NCBI GenBank assembly: GCA_036526135.1
Contig: DATCZA010000055.1
Span: forward strand, 1-32,406
Length of the DNA: 32,406 nucleotides
Source of the DNA: UBA2965 sp036526135
GTDB lineage: Bacteria > Pseudomonadota > Gammaproteobacteria > Pseudomonadales > Azotimanducaceae
Direction: 5' to 3'
Shown: positions 25,179 to 32,406 of the stretch, one piece after another
Layout of the letters: each line of letters begins with the position of its first letter
Position numbering within the stretch: position 1 is the stretch's first letter
Position numbers and translations under genes: made by a program
Notes under the pieces: model-generated
What the model saw: the letters and a program-made list of their open reading frames with translations, nothing else
What the model was told of the DNA's origin: nothing
The model's database searches: none

Positions 25179-26747
25179 TCAGTTCGTCGGCGGTGACAGC
25201 ACGCCCTTCTGATTGAGCTGCTGAAGGATCTGCAGCGCTTTCAGCGATCGGTAGTTGATGCCCGCGGCGTTCAGGGATTGGCCCTCCTGGAACGGATAGT
25301 CACCCATGGTCGAGAGGAACTCCTGAACCTTGGCCTGGATGGGCACGAACAGCCAGATATTGTCCGCCATCCAGCGGAGATACATGGACGACTCGTAGTG
25401 CATCTCTTCAAACGGATCCGAACGCAGATGGGTGATTACCGGCCAGTTGGCCACTTCCCGGATACCCGTCGCGATGTTGCCGTCGAAGGTCGCAAAGCTG
25501 ACCTTCCAGTCCCGCCAGCGAACCGCATCCAGATCGCCGTTCTGGCCGAAGTAGAAGATCTCCTCGCGCGGCGCGTCCGCTTCGCCCTTGAGGTAAGGCA
25601 GGAAGTTGTAACCATCCGGGTGCACCCTCCAGCGCTTGCCGTTGGCCCGGTGGCCCTTTTTCAGCTTCTGCACAACGTCGTTTTCGCCCGCCGCGGCCAG
25701 CAGCGTCGGCAGCCAGTCCTCGTGGGACATGATGTCGTGGATCTTCGTCCCGGGCTTGATGGTCCCCGGCCAGCGCACCACCGCGGGCACCCGCATGCCG
25801 CCTTCCCAGGTAGTGCCCTTCTCGCCGTGGAACGGCGTCGTGCCGCCGTCCGGCCAGGTGACCTTCTCGGCGCCGTTGTCGGTGCTGTAGATGACGATGG
25901 TGTTGTCGGCGATGCCGAGGCGATCCAGCTGACCGAGAAGCAGGCCCACGTGGCCGTCGTGTTCGGCCATGCCGTCCGGGTAGAGCCCCATTTCCGTGAC
26001 CCCCTCGGCCTCTGCCTTCAATCGCGTCCACACGTGCATGCGCGTCGTGTTCATCCAGACGAAGAAGGGCTTGTCGGCCTTCACCGAACGATCGATGAAG
26101 TCCATGGCGCTCCCGAGAAACTCCTCGTCCGCCGTCTCCATGCGCTTTCGCGTCATGGGCCCGGTGTCCTGGATCTGGCCGTCCGCCGTGCTCTTTATCA
26201 CTCCTCGCGGCCCGAAGCGCGCCCGGAACTCCGGGTCCTTCGGATAGTGATAGGTCTCCGGCTCTTCCTCCGCATTGAGGTGATAGAGGTTGCCGAAAAA
26301 CTCATCAAACCCGTGATTGGTCGGCAGGTGCTCGTCCCGATCACCCAGATGGTTCTTGCCGAACTGGCCCGTCGCGTAGCCGTGGTTCTTCAGCAGATCG
26401 GCGATGGTCGGGCTCCAGTCGGGTATCCCGTGATCGGCGCCGGGCATGCCGATGGTCAGCAGGCCCGTGCGGAACGGGTGCTGGCCCAGGATGAACGAAG
26501 ACCGTCCTGCCGTGCAGCTCTGGTGGGCGTAGTAATGGGTGAACAATGCACCCTCCTCGGCGATCCGGTCGATGTTCGGCGTCTGGTAGCCCATCATCCC
26601 CAGGTTGTAGGCGCTGATGTTGCTCCAGCCCACGTCGTCACCCCAGATGACCAGGATGTTCGGCTTGTCCTGAGACCATGCGGACATTGAGGCGAACAGC
26701 AGCGCAAGCAGGATCGACGTGGTCGACGTCCGTCTACTCGATTTCAT
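25179..26747 (-). CDS. Type I sulfatase (arylsulfatase-like), second copy, exported
   Basis: 522 residues from ATG 26747, which follows a GGAG ribosome site; a longer frame would use TTG. A signal peptide (MKSSRRTSTTSILLALLFASMSAWSQ) is followed by VIWGDDVGW, the formylglycine core SCTAGRSSF with Cys78, GKNHLGDRDEHLPTNHGF and the metal STDNGAEK. The N-terminal two-thirds is very like the first sulfatase; the C-terminal third diverges, so the two probably act on different or related sulfate esters. No formylglycine-generating enzyme gene lies in the window. It heads a three-gene operon with a phosphatase and a barrel, one-base gaps between genes. Confidence 0.93.
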   Translation of the reverse strand: MKSSRRTSTTSILLALLFASMSAWSQDKPNILVIWGDDVGWSNISAYNLGMMGYQTPNIDRIAEEGALFTHYYAHQSCTAGRSSFILGQHPFRTGLLTIGMPGADHGIPDWSPTIADLLKNHGYATGQFGKNHLGDRDEHLPTNHGFDEFFGNLYHLNAEEEPETYHYPKDPEFRARFGPRGVIKSTADGQIQDTGPMTRKRMETADEEFLGSAMDFIDRSVKADKPFFVWMNTTRMHVWTRLKAEAEGVTEMGLYPDGMAEHDGHVGLLLGQLDRLGIADNTIVIYSTDNGAEKVTWPDGGTTPFHGEKGTTWEGGMRVPAVVRWPGTIKPGTKIHDIMSHEDWLPTLLAAAGENDVVQKLKKGHRANGKRWRVHPDGYNFLPYLKGEADAPREEIFYFGQNGDLDAVRWRDWKVSFATFDGNIATGIREVANWPVITHLRSDPFEEMHYESSMYLRWMADNIWLFVPIQAKVQEFLSTMGDYPFQEGQSLNAAGINYRSLKALQILQQLNQKGVLSPPTN

Positions 26748-27054
26748 CTGTGAGATCTCCAAATCCGTGCGCAGTTAGAGTCGGTGAAGGCCTGAGCGTC
26801 TGGTTATTCTTCTTCCGCGGGTTCCTGAATGCGCACCAGGGCCGATCCCGCTGCGCTTTTCCAACGCTTGGCAAAACCGCACAGCCTAGCGCCCGGTCTC
26901 GGGATTGCAAGTTTGCCGGTGGGACGGTCAGGCCGAACCAGCAGGGAGCCGAAGTTCATGACGGGGGGCCGGTTTCATGAAGACGGCGACTCTGACACGA
27001 TAGAGAGCCGTCGAATCACACTCGCCACTCCCAGGAAGTCCGGACGCAATCCTG
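26748..27054. other. Divergent intergenic region, 307 bases
   Basis: This gap separates the second sulfatase gene (minus) from the deacetylase gene (plus), so it should hold both promoters. On the minus strand, TTGCAA (26910-26905) and TAGGCT (26888-26883) lie 16 bases apart and could drive the sulfatase operon; the -10 is weak. Near 26955-26980 the sequences GTTCATGA and GTTTCATGA recur about 20 bases apart, a possible regulator site. I see no gene, RNA or strong terminator here. An in-frame plus-strand open frame (26829-27449) is a shadow of the deacetylase gene. Confidence 0.4.
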
Positions 27055-27834
27055 ATGAGACACTGGCCGCCGAGCCGCACGTCACCCATCGGCGCAGCAG
27101 ACATCATCTTCAAAGCGATGCTGGTGCCGGCCGTGCTGCTGGCCGTTGCCGCCTGCACGCGGGAAGCGGAGCCACGGTGGCTGCTCCGCGCGCTGCCTGG
27201 GGAGTATCCCGAGATCGTCTACTTCGTGCCGACGACCTCCCGGGCGGTGGCCATGACTATCGACGACGGTCTGGATCCCGAGACCACGCCTCTGATCCTC
27301 GAGACGCTCAAAGCTCACGGAGCCTCAGCCACGTTCTTCGTCCTGAGCGACAGCATTGCCGGCCGCGAGGTTCTGCTGCAGAGAATCCTCTACGAGGGCC
27401 ACGAGATCGGCCACCACATGACCGAGGACGAGGTCACGGTCTCCCTTAAACCGGCTGCGATGGCAGAGAAATTCCATCGCGCCGCGCAGACGCTCGACGC
27501 GTTTGCGCCCATCACCTGGTTTCGGCCGGGCTCCGGCCGTTACAACGACGCGGTGCTCGAGCTGACGCGCGCGCGGGGCTACCGGATCGCGCTGGCCTCG
27601 GTGGCACCGCTGGACACCGTGATTCATAATTCGGCCCGCATGGCGGGCTTCGTCGAGCGGATGATAGAGCCCGGCAGCGTGGTGGTGCTTCACGACGTGG
27701 GCGAGCGGGGCAGGAGAACCGCAGAAACCTTAAAGCTGCTGCTACCGAAACTGAAGGAACGGGGGTACGCGGTGGTCAGCCTGAGCCGGCTGGATGCGCT
27801 CGCCGGGATGGATACCAGTGCCACCGAGGAATGA
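27055..27834 (+). CDS. NodB-type polysaccharide deacetylase lipoprotein
   Basis: 259 residues from ATG 27055; an ATG at 27118 is possible but leaves a signal without positive charges, and neither start has a strong ribosome site. A hydrophobic stretch ends in VAAC, a lipobox-like site. NodB motifs follow: catalytic TIDDG (Asp70, Asp71), the second motif GHEIGHHMTED, RPGSGRYN and VVLHDV. In the second motif the usual third-position metal His (H-S/T-x-x-H) reads Asp instead, giving H-x-x-x-D, as also occurs in some divergent deacetylases. It may remove N- or O-acetyl groups from sugars or from peptidoglycan at the cell surface. The hydrolase gene follows after 22 bases. Confidence 0.85.
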   Translation: MRHWPPSRTSPIGAADIIFKAMLVPAVLLAVAACTREAEPRWLLRALPGEYPEIVYFVPTTSRAVAMTIDDGLDPETTPLILETLKAHGASATFFVLSDSIAGREVLLQRILYEGHEIGHHMTEDEVTVSLKPAAMAEKFHRAAQTLDAFAPITWFRPGSGRYNDAVLELTRARGYRIALASVAPLDTVIHNSARMAGFVERMIEPGSVVVLHDVGERGRRTAETLKLLLPKLKERGYAVVSLSRLDALAGMDTSATEE

Positions 27835-27856
27835 CGCGAAAAGCAGGACCGAAACC

Positions 27857-29578
27857 GTGACACCGACCGACTCTGGACCGGCGACGTTGAGACGCTTCCT
27901 GCCCTGGCTGCTCCCCACGGCTTTGCTTGCCGGGCACGCCGCGGCGGCCGATGTCCGTATCGGCGTCGACTGGAACGGCGACGGCTTGATCCAGACCCTG
28001 CCCGGCAGCCGCGTGCCACAGGACGCCCCCTCGGATTCGCAGCCTTTCGTGTTCTGGGTCAACCACGATCAGGACGATCTGGAGACCGGTGGAGAAACCT
28101 GGCCCATTGCCAGGCCCGACGCCAACACCCCGGCTCCCGATTCGAGCCGGGACCTGGAAGACTTCACGCGCCTGCATGTGGAGATCGACGATCTCGGATC
28201 GCTGCCCGGCGATGCCGTTCTGACACTCGCCTGGGCGAGCGGCTCCACCGCCGAATTGAACCTCTTCCGCAACGAAGACCCCGACTGCTCACGACGCTAC
28301 CTGCTCGACGCCGAGGCCGGCCGCCGGCAGCTGAGCGCACCCCACGGCACGCCCATCGGGACCGTGGGGGCCAACGCCCTGAAAATCCCGCTGCAAACCC
28401 TCGGCGAGCCGGGTTTGGACGGCGCCGGATACTGCTTTCTGCTGGAGGTCGCGTCGCCCGGCCAGGGGCACCTGGTCGCCACCATCGCCGATGGAGAAGG
28501 CGTCCTGGCCCGTTCCGAGCCCATCGCCGCGGAGCTTCGCCACATCAAGTCCCTGTACCAGCGGACCACCATGACCTGGCCGGAAGAGATCCTGGCGCCA
28601 TGGGCGTACACCACTGAGGCGCCTCCGGTACCCGATCTCCAATGGAGCAAGGACCCCCAGGGCCACGAGTTCGAGCCTGGCTGGTGGGAGACGGAAGATC
28701 ACGTGGTCTGGGTGTACGGCTGGCTCAAAAGCGGCGAGGGATTGCGGGAGATGGCCACCACGCAGGCCGCCGAGACGATTTTCAAGCGGCTCTGGCACCG
28801 CGGCTACCGGGGGCGGCTTACGTTCTTTCACTGGCCCACGGTGAAGCCGCGCTACGCCTACGGGCTCCTCGAGAGCGAATACCGCGCCTACAAGTCCGCC
28901 CCCGCCCTGGTCGACTTTGTCAGCCAGATCCCGAAAGGCAAACGCATCCACGTCACCGCCCACAGCCTCGGCTGCGTGCTCGTCACCGAAGCAATCAAGC
29001 TGGGTCTGGAAGCCGAGGAGGCGCTCCTGCAGGTCGGCGCCATACCGGCCGCCGCCTACGACACCCGCCCGGTTCTCACCCTGCCCGACATGGCGGACGT
29101 GGTGACGCCGTGGCTGCCGGAGGAGGGCGGCTACCACGGTTACATCGACGAGACCCCGACCCCGGTGTACACGATGTACAACTACGCGGACGTCACCTTC
29201 TTCGGCTGGAACATCGCGCAGAAGCAGATGAAGCCGACGGCCAAGCGGGGCGGGTATCGCTACGCCTGGGAACCCGACGCACCGCAGGGCGAGCGCGCAA
29301 GGCTCTACTACAAGACGGGGTGGTTCAGCTCCAAATATCGGTTGGTCGACGACCCCCACGAGATCATGGCCTTCATCGCCAAGGCCAAAACCCACGCGAT
29401 CGGTGCGGAAACCCGCGTTCAGGGGCACGTCCGGCGGGTGTTCGACCTGGCCCGAAAGCCGCACGACTTCCATACAGGCCACGTGGTGGGCTGGACGCGA
29501 CCGGTCCACGAGACCACGGCGTTCTACAACCTCCTCCTCGACGTCTGGAACATCGCCTATGTCAGCGAACTGCTCTGA
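27857..29578 (+). CDS. Exported alpha/beta hydrolase with calcium-loop-like N-terminus
   Basis: 573 residues from GTG 27857, which follows an AGGA ribosome site; a frame from 27794 would lie inside the deacetylase gene. A signal peptide ends near HAAAAD. The next stretch reads DWNGDGLIQ (Asp38-Trp-Asn40-Gly-Asp42-Gly), like an EF-hand/dockerin calcium loop, followed by FVFWVNHDQDDLETGG and a beta-rich domain to about residue 230. The C-terminal half (about 280-560) has an alpha/beta hydrolase nucleophile elbow AHSLG (Ser370), but I could not place the Asp and His of the triad with certainty. Role unknown; a lipase or esterase acting outside the cytoplasm is likely. It overlaps the following lipoprotein gene by 20 bases. 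Confidence 0.8.
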   Translation: MTPTDSGPATLRRFLPWLLPTALLAGHAAAADVRIGVDWNGDGLIQTLPGSRVPQDAPSDSQPFVFWVNHDQDDLETGGETWPIARPDANTPAPDSSRDLEDFTRLHVEIDDLGSLPGDAVLTLAWASGSTAELNLFRNEDPDCSRRYLLDAEAGRRQLSAPHGTPIGTVGANALKIPLQTLGEPGLDGAGYCFLLEVASPGQGHLVATIADGEGVLARSEPIAAELRHIKSLYQRTTMTWPEEILAPWAYTTEAPPVPDLQWSKDPQGHEFEPGWWETEDHVVWVYGWLKSGEGLREMATTQAAETIFKRLWHRGYRGRLTFFHWPTVKPRYAYGLLESEYRAYKSAPALVDFVSQIPKGKRIHVTAHSLGCVLVTEAIKLGLEAEEALLQVGAIPAAAYDTRPVLTLPDMADVVTPWLPEEGGYHGYIDETPTPVYTMYNYADVTFFGWNIAQKQMKPTAKRGGYRYAWEPDAPQGERARLYYKTGWFSSKYRLVDDPHEIMAFIAKAKTHAIGAETRVQGHVRRVFDLARKPHDFHTGHVVGWTRPVHETTAFYNLLLDVWNIAYVSELL

Positions 29579-30533
29579 TTGGCTGAAAGCCGGACTCCTC
29601 TGCGCAGCCCTCGCGGTGCTGGGCAGCTGCGTGACCCGGGCCGAGCAGGTGGCGTCCCAGAGCGACATGTCCTGGTTCGCAAGAACGGTGAGCAACAGCC
29701 CCCTTGCCGACGCAGACCCGGACGATTTCTACGAGGACGCGTCCAAGATGGTCCGAACGGATATCGAGTTTCATGGCGTGGTGCTCAGCGAGGAGGGCAA
29801 CCCGCTCAAGGGAGCGCGCGTGCGGACTTCCGTCTTCGACCGCCTGGCCGACCCGTTCGAGTTTCCCTTCTTCGCGTTCGCCGCCCGAGAGCCAGTCTTC
29901 ACGGGCGACGACGGCCGTTTCAGCGTTCGCGAACGGGGGGCGGGAATGTACGTGACCGTCGAGGTCCCCGGCTGGGCGCCCGTGACCGCGCCCCGCAAGC
30001 TCTACGTCTACGCGGAAGGATTGAACCAGACGTTGCCGTTTCCCACCCGGGAGGCGCCGGAGGAGTTCCGGTTCGAGCGGCGGCCTCCGGAGGAAGAGCT
30101 CAGGCCCATCCAGACCGGCGCGTTGCGGCTACCCGAAGACGGCGTGCCCCTGGAGGTTTCGCTGCGCCAGGTAGCACCCTACGGCGTGGAGCCGGGCACC
30201 GGTGAAGCCATCATCACCTGCGAGCGAACCGCGGACGACGCCGCCCCTGACGATCTCTTCGACTGGTGGTGCGAGCTGACCGTGCCGGGCGGCGGATTTC
30301 AGCCTTTCCGGATCGACATGGATCAGGCGCCCGAGGAGGGTTATGTGGAATCCAGTCGTCTCGAGTACCGCGCCGCCGATCCCCGCTGGGACGACCGCGC
30401 AGAACGCTCTCTCATCATCCGTTTCGCAGACGGGATGTACGGTTTCATCGAAGTATCCATGCGCATGGACGGAGATTTCTACGTAGCGTTCAGCGGGCAC
30501 TGGAACCCGACCGGCTCCACCTGGCTGGATTAG
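29559..30533 (+). CDS. Lipoprotein with carboxypeptidase-regulatory-like domain
   Basis: 324 residues from ATG 29559, which lies inside the end of the hydrolase gene (20-base overlap), so the two are probably co-translated. The signal contains a lipobox LGSC (Cys24). After an acidic linker (DADPDDFYEDAS) there is a carboxypeptidase-regulatory-like beta domain (about residues 68-150), recognised by EFHGVVLSEEGNPLKGARV and VFTGDDGRFSVRERG. The C-terminal part, with a Cys pair in ITCERTADD...WWCELTVPG, is beta-rich and unknown. It may hold the hydrolase or a ligand at the membrane; that is a guess from coupling. I recognise no catalytic motif. Confidence 0.75.
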   Translation: MSANCSDWLKAGLLCAALAVLGSCVTRAEQVASQSDMSWFARTVSNSPLADADPDDFYEDASKMVRTDIEFHGVVLSEEGNPLKGARVRTSVFDRLADPFEFPFFAFAAREPVFTGDDGRFSVRERGAGMYVTVEVPGWAPVTAPRKLYVYAEGLNQTLPFPTREAPEEFRFERRPPEEELRPIQTGALRLPEDGVPLEVSLRQVAPYGVEPGTGEAIITCERTADDAAPDDLFDWWCELTVPGGGFQPFRIDMDQAPEEGYVESSRLEYRAADPRWDDRAERSLIIRFADGMYGFIEVSMRMDGDFYVAFSGHWNPTGSTWLD

Positions 30534-30568
30534 ACGTTTCGCTGCCGCCGCGCGGCGTCCGTAGCTGC

Positions 30569-30586
30569 CTGAGAGGCGACTCTTAG
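30569..30586. terminator. Possible weak bidirectional hairpin
   Basis: CTGAGAG (30569-30575) and CTCTTAG (30580-30586) form a 7-bp stem with one G-U pair and a 4-base loop in the 49-base convergent gap, overlapping the stop codon of the minus-strand gene. No T run follows. Function as terminator rests on position only. Confidence 0.25.
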
Positions 30587-31410
30587 AACCCGGCCGAGAC
30601 GAAGAAGATGGGGCCGTAGAAGTCGGCGTCGTATCTCTCTTGCTTGGTCTCTTTCTTTTCCTGCACGTCGAAGCTGACGAACTGGTAGCCGATCCCGAGA
30701 CCGAACCGCTTGTGCGGCCGCCATTCAAGAGACCCCCGTGCCGTGATCAGCTCGCCGTCGATGTCCCCGACCTTGAGGGAGAAGTATCCGGCGGTACCCC
30801 CCAGGTAGAAGTTGTCACCAAAGCGGTGGCCGCCTCGCATGGAGATATTGGGCAGAGGCGCCGTTATGCCCGCGGTTTCGGTCCCGCCAGCAATGATGGC
30901 TGTATCGTCGCCAATCTGACCCTCGACGCTCAGATCGATTTCCATGCTGAAATCGGCAACGTGCGCACCCAGACCGAGACCGAAATGGCTGCGTTCGGTC
31001 TTCACGAAATCCCAGGTGACGTCGACGATGTAGATCTTCATGTCCATCTCGGACGTCAACTCGGCACCCACCGACCACTCCAGATCGCCGAAGTTGCCAC
31101 CCTCGGCCACGCTGCGTTCCCCGTCGGTGCTGAAATCGGAGTAGCTCAGCGTCAGGCCCCACCGCTTGGCAAACTGCCATTCGAGGCCGGCCCAGAACGA
31201 ATCGTAGCGTTTGTCCATGCCCAGCCCCTTCAGGTCGAGCTCCACGGGCGGGCGGTCTATCCGGGTATCCGAGAAGGTCGCATCGGCCTTGTGGATCATG
31301 CCGCCCAGCCGCAGCGAGACCGTGTCTCCGAACTTGGGGCTCTCACCCGCCAGGGCGACAGAACCCAACAGAAGGCCAGACACGACCACCCAGAATTTCC
31401 GCAAGCTCAT
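30583..31410 (-). CDS. Outer membrane beta-barrel protein of unknown family
   Basis: 275 residues from ATG 31410. An ATG two codons earlier (31416) has its GGAG directly abutting it, while for 31410 the same GGAG lies six bases upstream, which decides the start. A signal peptide (MSLRKFWVVVSGLLLGSVALAG) precedes a run of about ten or more amphipathic strands with aromatic girdles (YDSFWAGLEWQF, WGLTLSYSDF, FGLGLGAHVADFSM) and the chain ends in Ala-Gly-Phe. This is the form of a small barrel, but I do not recognise the family; OmpW-like or MipA-like proteins are distant possibilities. It diverges from the DUF4136 gene across a 149-base region with a perfect -10 box for this gene. Confidence 0.7.
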   Translation of the reverse strand: MSLRKFWVVVSGLLLGSVALAGESPKFGDTVSLRLGGMIHKADATFSDTRIDRPPVELDLKGLGMDKRYDSFWAGLEWQFAKRWGLTLSYSDFSTDGERSVAEGGNFGDLEWSVGAELTSEMDMKIYIVDVTWDFVKTERSHFGLGLGAHVADFSMEIDLSVEGQIGDDTAIIAGGTETAGITAPLPNISMRGGHRFGDNFYLGGTAGYFSLKVGDIDGELITARGSLEWRPHKRFGLGIGYQFVSFDVQEKKETKQERYDADFYGPIFFVSAGF

Positions 31411-31458
31411 CGACATCTCCTACGTGCTTTGCAACGTCCCAGCACTTCTGCAGCCGGC

Positions 31459-31464
31459 ATTATA
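31459..31464 (-). promoter_or_regulatory. Perfect -10 box of barrel-protein gene
   Basis: The minus strand reads TATAAT at 31464-31459, about 50 bases before the ATG at 31410. No good -35 is visible at 16-18 bases, so activity may depend on an activator or on flanking bases. Confidence reflects the perfect hexamer and position only. Confidence 0.45.
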
Positions 31465-31515
31465 CATAGCCGTGCAGCTGCGGATCGCGGACGTGTGCCG
31501 ACCTCCGTTTGCCGC

Positions 31516-31521
31516 TATGAT
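31516..31521 (+). promoter_or_regulatory. Candidate -10 box of DUF4136 gene
   Basis: TATGAT at 31516-31521 matches 5 of 6 consensus bases and lies about 40 bases before the ATG at 31560. The -35 region is not convincing. A competing TATACA at 31461-31466 overlaps the opposite -10 box. Confidence 0.3.
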
Positions 31522-31559
31522 CGCCCCCGCGTCACAAAGCACACACAAAGGGAGCACGC

Positions 31560-32204
31560 ATGTCTGCCGCCAACCTTGCCCGATCCGCTTTCGCAGCCGC
31601 CGTTGTTGCAATGATTTCCTGCAGCAGCCCGGGGATCGAGTCATTCCACGACTACAACCCGAACGTCAACTTTGCGCGGTATCAGACGTGGTCGTTCATT
31701 TCCACCAATCCCATGATCGTCTCCACCGCCGCGGGCGCCGTCAATCCGTTGCTGGAAGGCCGGATCATGCGCGCGGTGCGGACCGACCTGGCAGGGAAAG
31801 GATTCCGCTATGCCGACAATCCGGAGAACGCGGACTTCGTCGTTTCATTCACCGTCGGATCGCGGGAGCAGATCAAGGTGGACCAGTATCCGGCCAGCTA
31901 CCAGGTCGGCTACAGCCGCTATCATCGCTACGGTTACGGCGGCTACGGGTACGGCATGAGCTACGGCACGGAAACCCGCGTCCGGCAGTACACGGAAGGA
32001 CAACTCGCCGTGGACGTCTTCGACGTAGCCACACGCAGCCCGGCCTTTCACGGCTCGGCCACCAAGCGGATATCCGACAGCGACCGGGAAAATCCGGAAG
32101 CGCTGATCGCCGCCGTCGTGGGCGAGGCGCTCACGGGCTTCCCGCCCGGGTCAGCCGCCGGCGTGGCGCAGCCTCAGTTGATACCGTATGAGGATCAGAA
32201 CTGA
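31560..32204 (+). CDS. DUF4136 lipoprotein
   Basis: 214 residues; ATG 31560 follows AAGGGAG at good spacing. The signal is a lipoprotein type (VVAMISC, Cys21). DUF4136 features are visible: FHDYNPNVNFARYQTWSFI near the start of the mature protein, ILRAV-like helix IMRAVRTDLAGKGFRY, and ADFVVSFTVGSREQI. A Tyr/Gly-rich stretch (YSRYHRYGYGGYGYG, about residues 119-133) interrupts the domain, followed by TEGQLAVDVFDVATRSPAFHG. DUF4136 proteins are lipid-anchored periplasmic or outer membrane proteins with no assigned activity. It is transcribed away from the barrel gene and toward the META-domain gene. Confidence 0.85.
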   Translation: MSAANLARSAFAAAVVAMISCSSPGIESFHDYNPNVNFARYQTWSFISTNPMIVSTAAGAVNPLLEGRIMRAVRTDLAGKGFRYADNPENADFVVSFTVGSREQIKVDQYPASYQVGYSRYHRYGYGGYGYGMSYGTETRVRQYTEGQLAVDVFDVATRSPAFHGSATKRISDSDRENPEALIAAVVGEALTGFPPGSAAGVAQPQLIPYEDQN

Positions 32205-32215
32205 TCTGACAAACT

Positions 32216-32267
32216 CGACTGACGCGCGGGCTCCGGTGATCGGAGCTCAGGCGCGCTCGATCAGTCG
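32216..32267. terminator. Bidirectional hairpin between convergent genes
   Basis: An outer stem CGACTGA (32216-32222) with TCAGTCG (32261-32267), an imperfect middle CGCGC/GCGCG, and an inner stem GCTCCG (32230-32235) with CGGAGC (32241-32246) nest around one loop. The right outer arm includes the stop codon of the minus-strand gene. No T run is present, but the nested stem fits a shared terminator. Confidence 0.45.
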
Positions 32268-32406
32268 GTTTCGGCGCGAAAGCGCATCACGTCGCCCTCG
32301 GAATTCAGGCGCAGCTCCAGGGCGCCGCCATCCATCGAGAACCCAGCGACCCCGTCGAGCTGCTGGCCGAACTCGAAGTCCTTGGAGTCCTCGGGGCAGG
32401 CCATCC
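32261..32406 (-). CDS. Probable META/HslJ-domain protein, C-terminus only
   Basis: The minus strand carries 47 codons up to a TGA at 32263-32261; the gene runs off the right edge. The visible end reads MACPEDSKDFEFGQQLDGVA, then a strand-turn-strand ALELRLNSEGDVMRFRAETD. The MACPE segment followed by short strands and a terminal RFR is typical of the end of META (HslJ-type) domains, small exported or lipoprotein beta domains with no settled function. The call rests on this short stretch, so it is tentative. Confidence 0.5.
   Translation of the reverse strand, partial: MACPEDSKDFEFGQQLDGVAGFSMDGGALELRLNSEGDVMRFRAETD

Noticed and set aside
25278..26690. Plus-strand open frame of 470 codons opposite the second sulfatase
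   Set aside because: Shadow of the sulfatase on the other strand; GC-rich third positions keep the frame open.
28289..29695. Minus-strand open frame of 468 codons opposite the hydrolase
   Set aside because: The plus-strand AHSLG elbow and the signal peptide identify the true gene.
30541..30560. GC-palindrome in the convergent gap after the lipoprotein gene
   Set aside because: The CGCCGC/GCGGCG symmetry leaves no loop for a stable RNA stem and is common in GC-rich DNA.

Overview
This 32.4-kb window is high-GC bacterial DNA, densely coding, with short gaps and many ATGA/TGATG overlaps. Lipoproteins, BamA-type and DcaP-type barrels, BamE-like lipoproteins and a Bat-type (MoxR/VWA) operon point to a Gram-negative bacterium. 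A free-living, probably marine or sediment gammaproteobacterium is the best guess; this rests on gene content only and I cannot name a genus. I see no tRNA, rRNA, CRISPR array, insertion sequence or phage gene.

Layout. (1) 1-5686, plus strand: two tandem DUF3604 (PHP-like metallohydrolase) genes, the first cut by the left edge, then a membrane-anchored parvulin-type chaperone and a HupE/UreJ-type metal permease. (2) 5720-8677, minus strand: a tannase/feruloyl-esterase lipoprotein followed by a DcaP-like porin, with a divergent AraC-family regulator at 8864-9895 that probably controls them. (3) 10027-19511, plus strand: a sulfatase overlapping a MscS-type channel, then a complete MoxR - DUF58 - DUF4381 - VWA - VWA - TPR - BatD operon with its own candidate promoter. 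A decayed ferredoxin fragment lies just downstream on the minus strand. (4) 19816-22259: a SYLF-domain protein, a two-repeat secreted protein on the minus strand, and a tandem pair of BamE-like lipoproteins. (5) 26747-22270, minus strand: a second sulfatase, a PafA-like phosphatase and a POTRA-less BamA/TamA-type barrel, with one base between successive genes. (6) 27055-30533, plus strand: a NodB-type deacetylase, a secreted alpha/beta hydrolase and an overlapping lipoprotein. (7) 30583-32406: an outer membrane barrel protein (minus), a DUF4136 lipoprotein (plus) and the C-terminus of a probable META-domain protein (minus) cut by the right edge.

Nearly every product is exported, membrane-bound or a lipoprotein; the AraC regulator, MoxR and DUF58 are the clear exceptions. 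The window reads as an envelope and nutrient-scavenging neighbourhood: removal of sulfate, phosphate and ester groups from external substrates, porins and barrels to pass products, and a MoxR/VWA machine that may mature or assemble envelope proteins. The most promising under-described units are the DUF3604-PpiC-HupE/UreJ module, the sulfatase-MscS pair ahead of the Bat operon, and the coupled sulfatase-phosphatase-barrel operon. Functions of these units are inferred from families and gene order only.
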